DNA from: Marisa cornuarietis
Taxonomy: Eukaryota > Mollusca > Gastropoda > Architaenioglossa > Ampullariidae
Direction of reading: 5' to 3'
Length of the DNA: 64,000 nucleotides
NCBI GenBank assembly: GCA_004794655.1
Contig: SMMW01000003.1
Location: 20,540,501-20,604,500 of the forward strand
Every line of letters starts with the position of its first letter. Within the stretch, counting starts at the first letter, position 1. Both the position numbers and the translations under genes were made by a program. Of the stretch, positions 62,208 to 64,000 are shown piece by piece. Under the pieces are notes generated by a model. The model was not told the origin of the DNA. It worked only from the letters and a program-made list of their open reading frames with translations, and ran no database searches.

Positions 62208-62478
62208 TATTGTTCCGTGTATTGTATGTTTGAAAAGTCCAGTATATGTAATGATATTGATCGCCGCAGTTCGTTTAGGCAAAAATAAAATAATCAACAG
62301 TGTAAAACAAACCTTAAAGACAATCACCCCTACACACGAAATAAAGAAATAGTAGCAGCTGTTTATTTACATCGCTCATAACTTTACCACCAAAGGAAGG
62401 GTGGGTGGGTCAGGGTTTGATAAGAATACTTCTATGTAGACATATGAACAAAATGCAGGTGTGAGCATGTCACATAAG

Positions 62479-62480
<2 letters not shown>

Positions 62481-62521
<41 letters not shown>
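62481..62521. repeat. (CA)20 microsatellite
   Basis: Uninterrupted run. Shorter CA/TG runs are also seen at 61475-61497 and 58542-58573. Confidence 0.95.
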
Positions 62522-62525
<4 letters not shown>

Positions 62526-63819
62526 GAAGTGGTCGAAGCGTGGTGGTCGCCAGCGCTGGTGGTGTTCTGGAGATGGGGTCAACGAGACGAAGTGGAAGGA
62601 TGATGGGAGGAGGGAGAGAATGAGTGCTGTGCAGTGTACACATGTTGCAATAAGCAGCAAGAGATGACCAACACCTTGCGGGTGTCTACCGACCACGTTA
62701 GTCAACCGGCGCTGATCTCAGGTAATTGTGAAAACACAGGCGTGTTGACGTCGGTCGCACACCGTTATCGACGTGATGACACGTTTATGTCTGTACCTGA
62801 CAGGTGTGACGAGGGTCGATGCCGGAGGCTAGTAGAGGCAAAATGAAGTGGTTTATGGAGACGCCAGGTGATGGTTATGTAGGGTGGCCTGTGGGCACTA
62901 AGACTGCGACTAAATTAAGCTCCAATTAGTTAAATTTCCCGACAAAGTGTCGCTCTGTTGGGCCACTCACAATGGCTAGCAGAAAGAAGTCTACGGACAC
63001 CAAGTAAGAAGACAGAAGTAAAGAGTGAACCTTTCCGATAACAGAAGAAAAGAAGAAATTAGTGTCGAGACGAAAGGAGACATCCACAGACAGAAAAGGA
63101 TCCTACTATATTAGGACACACGCATCCAACCAAAGACCTAGTATGACACTAACAACTTCAATGACAACAGTTGAAAGAATAGCACCACCTACCCCGATAA
63201 CCTCTGTCGTCAGCTCTGGTTGCCGGCGGGGTAGGGAGGGTGGGGGTGGGTGGGGGTTCTGGTGGTAAACTGTAAGAATCCACCAGCGCGTTAAGTATTC
63301 TTTACACTTTGTAACTGTGCTAAATTAACCAGGCTGTAATAAATTAACCACCCAGTTCCAATTTTTCGAGAGTTGTGTAGTTGGGTTATCTCCTTACGCG
63401 AAACGAGATATTCATGTAATCTCCGACAAGGCGGCGGTTGACTGTACGGGATGATCAGCGGAAAACGTAGCAAATATTCATTTAATCCCCGCTAAGTTGA
63501 CATATTGTCGCCGCCTGGTGGCCGACTACTGAGACCCGTCACTGCTCTGTGTTTCAGTTGCTACCCTGACCCCTCGTGGCAGACGAGTTCTTCCCGCGAC
63601 GGGACCGGAGCCGCGAGGCAGCTACTTAAAGTTGACACCCGAGATAGTTATCGAGATGGTGTGGGGATTTGTTCAAATTCTCTGGTTTCCTACAACTCAT
63701 TTTCTTCTTGAACTAAGATTTTGTAATGAATTGTAGAACCCCATCCCCCACCCCCGAACTCACTCGCTCTCTCACATAAACATACAAACACACACGCGTG
63801 CGTGCGCACAGTCTCTCTG

Positions 63820-63820
<1 letters not shown>

Positions 63821-63890
<70 letters not shown>
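63821..63890. repeat. (TG)35 microsatellite
   Basis: Uninterrupted run near the right edge. Confidence 0.96.
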
Positions 63891-63894
<4 letters not shown>

Positions 63895-64000
63895 ATTAAG
63901 AAAGCGAGCGCAAGTGCGTATGTATTTACGAAGTCCTCCGATTTTAGCATCTGTTCTTCCTGAATTTTTTTTTTTACATGAAGAAAGTGAATAACATCAA

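Larger units (their letters stand above)
56000..64000. other. Gene-poor right flank
   Basis: Contains the palindromic AT repeat, one MITE, one SINE and microsatellites. A 60-codon frame at 59062 begins with a good start context (AAGATGGCG) but has a T-run in its middle and no motif. Confidence 0.55.

Noticed and set aside
1..64000. CRISPR arrays, operons, phage or bacterial defence systems
   Set aside because: The direct repeats here are eukaryotic mini- and microsatellites without unique spacers of constant length, and the one clear gene is intron-split and metazoan.
1..64000. rRNA or intact tRNA genes
   Set aside because: No rRNA segment was recognised, and the only A/B-box pairs found belong to SINEs.

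Overview
The window looks like metazoan nuclear DNA, most likely from a lophotrochozoan and probably a gastropod mollusc. Genes are sparse and intron-split, exon junctions follow GT-AG, there are tRNA-derived SINEs and a MITE, and simple repeats (mostly CA/TG) are very abundant. The organism is an inference; no sequence here names the species.

I can assemble one protein-coding gene with confidence. It is an Iroquois-class (Irx) TALE homeobox gene on the minus strand, running from about 26030 (5') to about 18756 (3'). Five exons are well supported: 26030-25791 (N-terminal Irx motif and SAFY motif), 24720-24620, 23608-23446 (homeodomain, first part), 23050-22894 (homeodomain recognition helix and acidic linker) and 20307-19423 (acidic stretch, [10 protein letters not shown] motif, C-terminal region). 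A short terminal exon at 18775-18756 is less certain. All five junctions keep the reading frame. The model gives about 521 residues. The homeodomain is recognisably Irx, but it has several substitutions at usually constant positions, and the conserved sequence just after it is missing. This points to a divergent paralogue. The true first exon may lie further upstream; one phase-compatible candidate is at 52853-52779.

Layout: 1-8650 has no recognisable gene but holds small tandem repeats and two GC-rich blocks. 8651-11220 is a 2.6 kb array of about 10-bp units with a 580-bp higher-order duplication. 11221-17745 is non-coding with microsatellites and one SINE. 17746-26030 is the Irx gene. 26031-64000 is mostly a gene desert with three copies of one MITE, two more SINEs, several minisatellites and many microsatellites. 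Within it are two coding-like stretches of unknown nature, a 119-codon ORF at 35429-35070 and a broken open region at 28023-27220. A long non-coding flank is usual beside Irx genes, which are known for distant enhancers; the individual enhancers cannot be identified by eye.

Most other open frames in the window are chance frames, antisense shadows of the large Irx exon, or frames through simple repeats.
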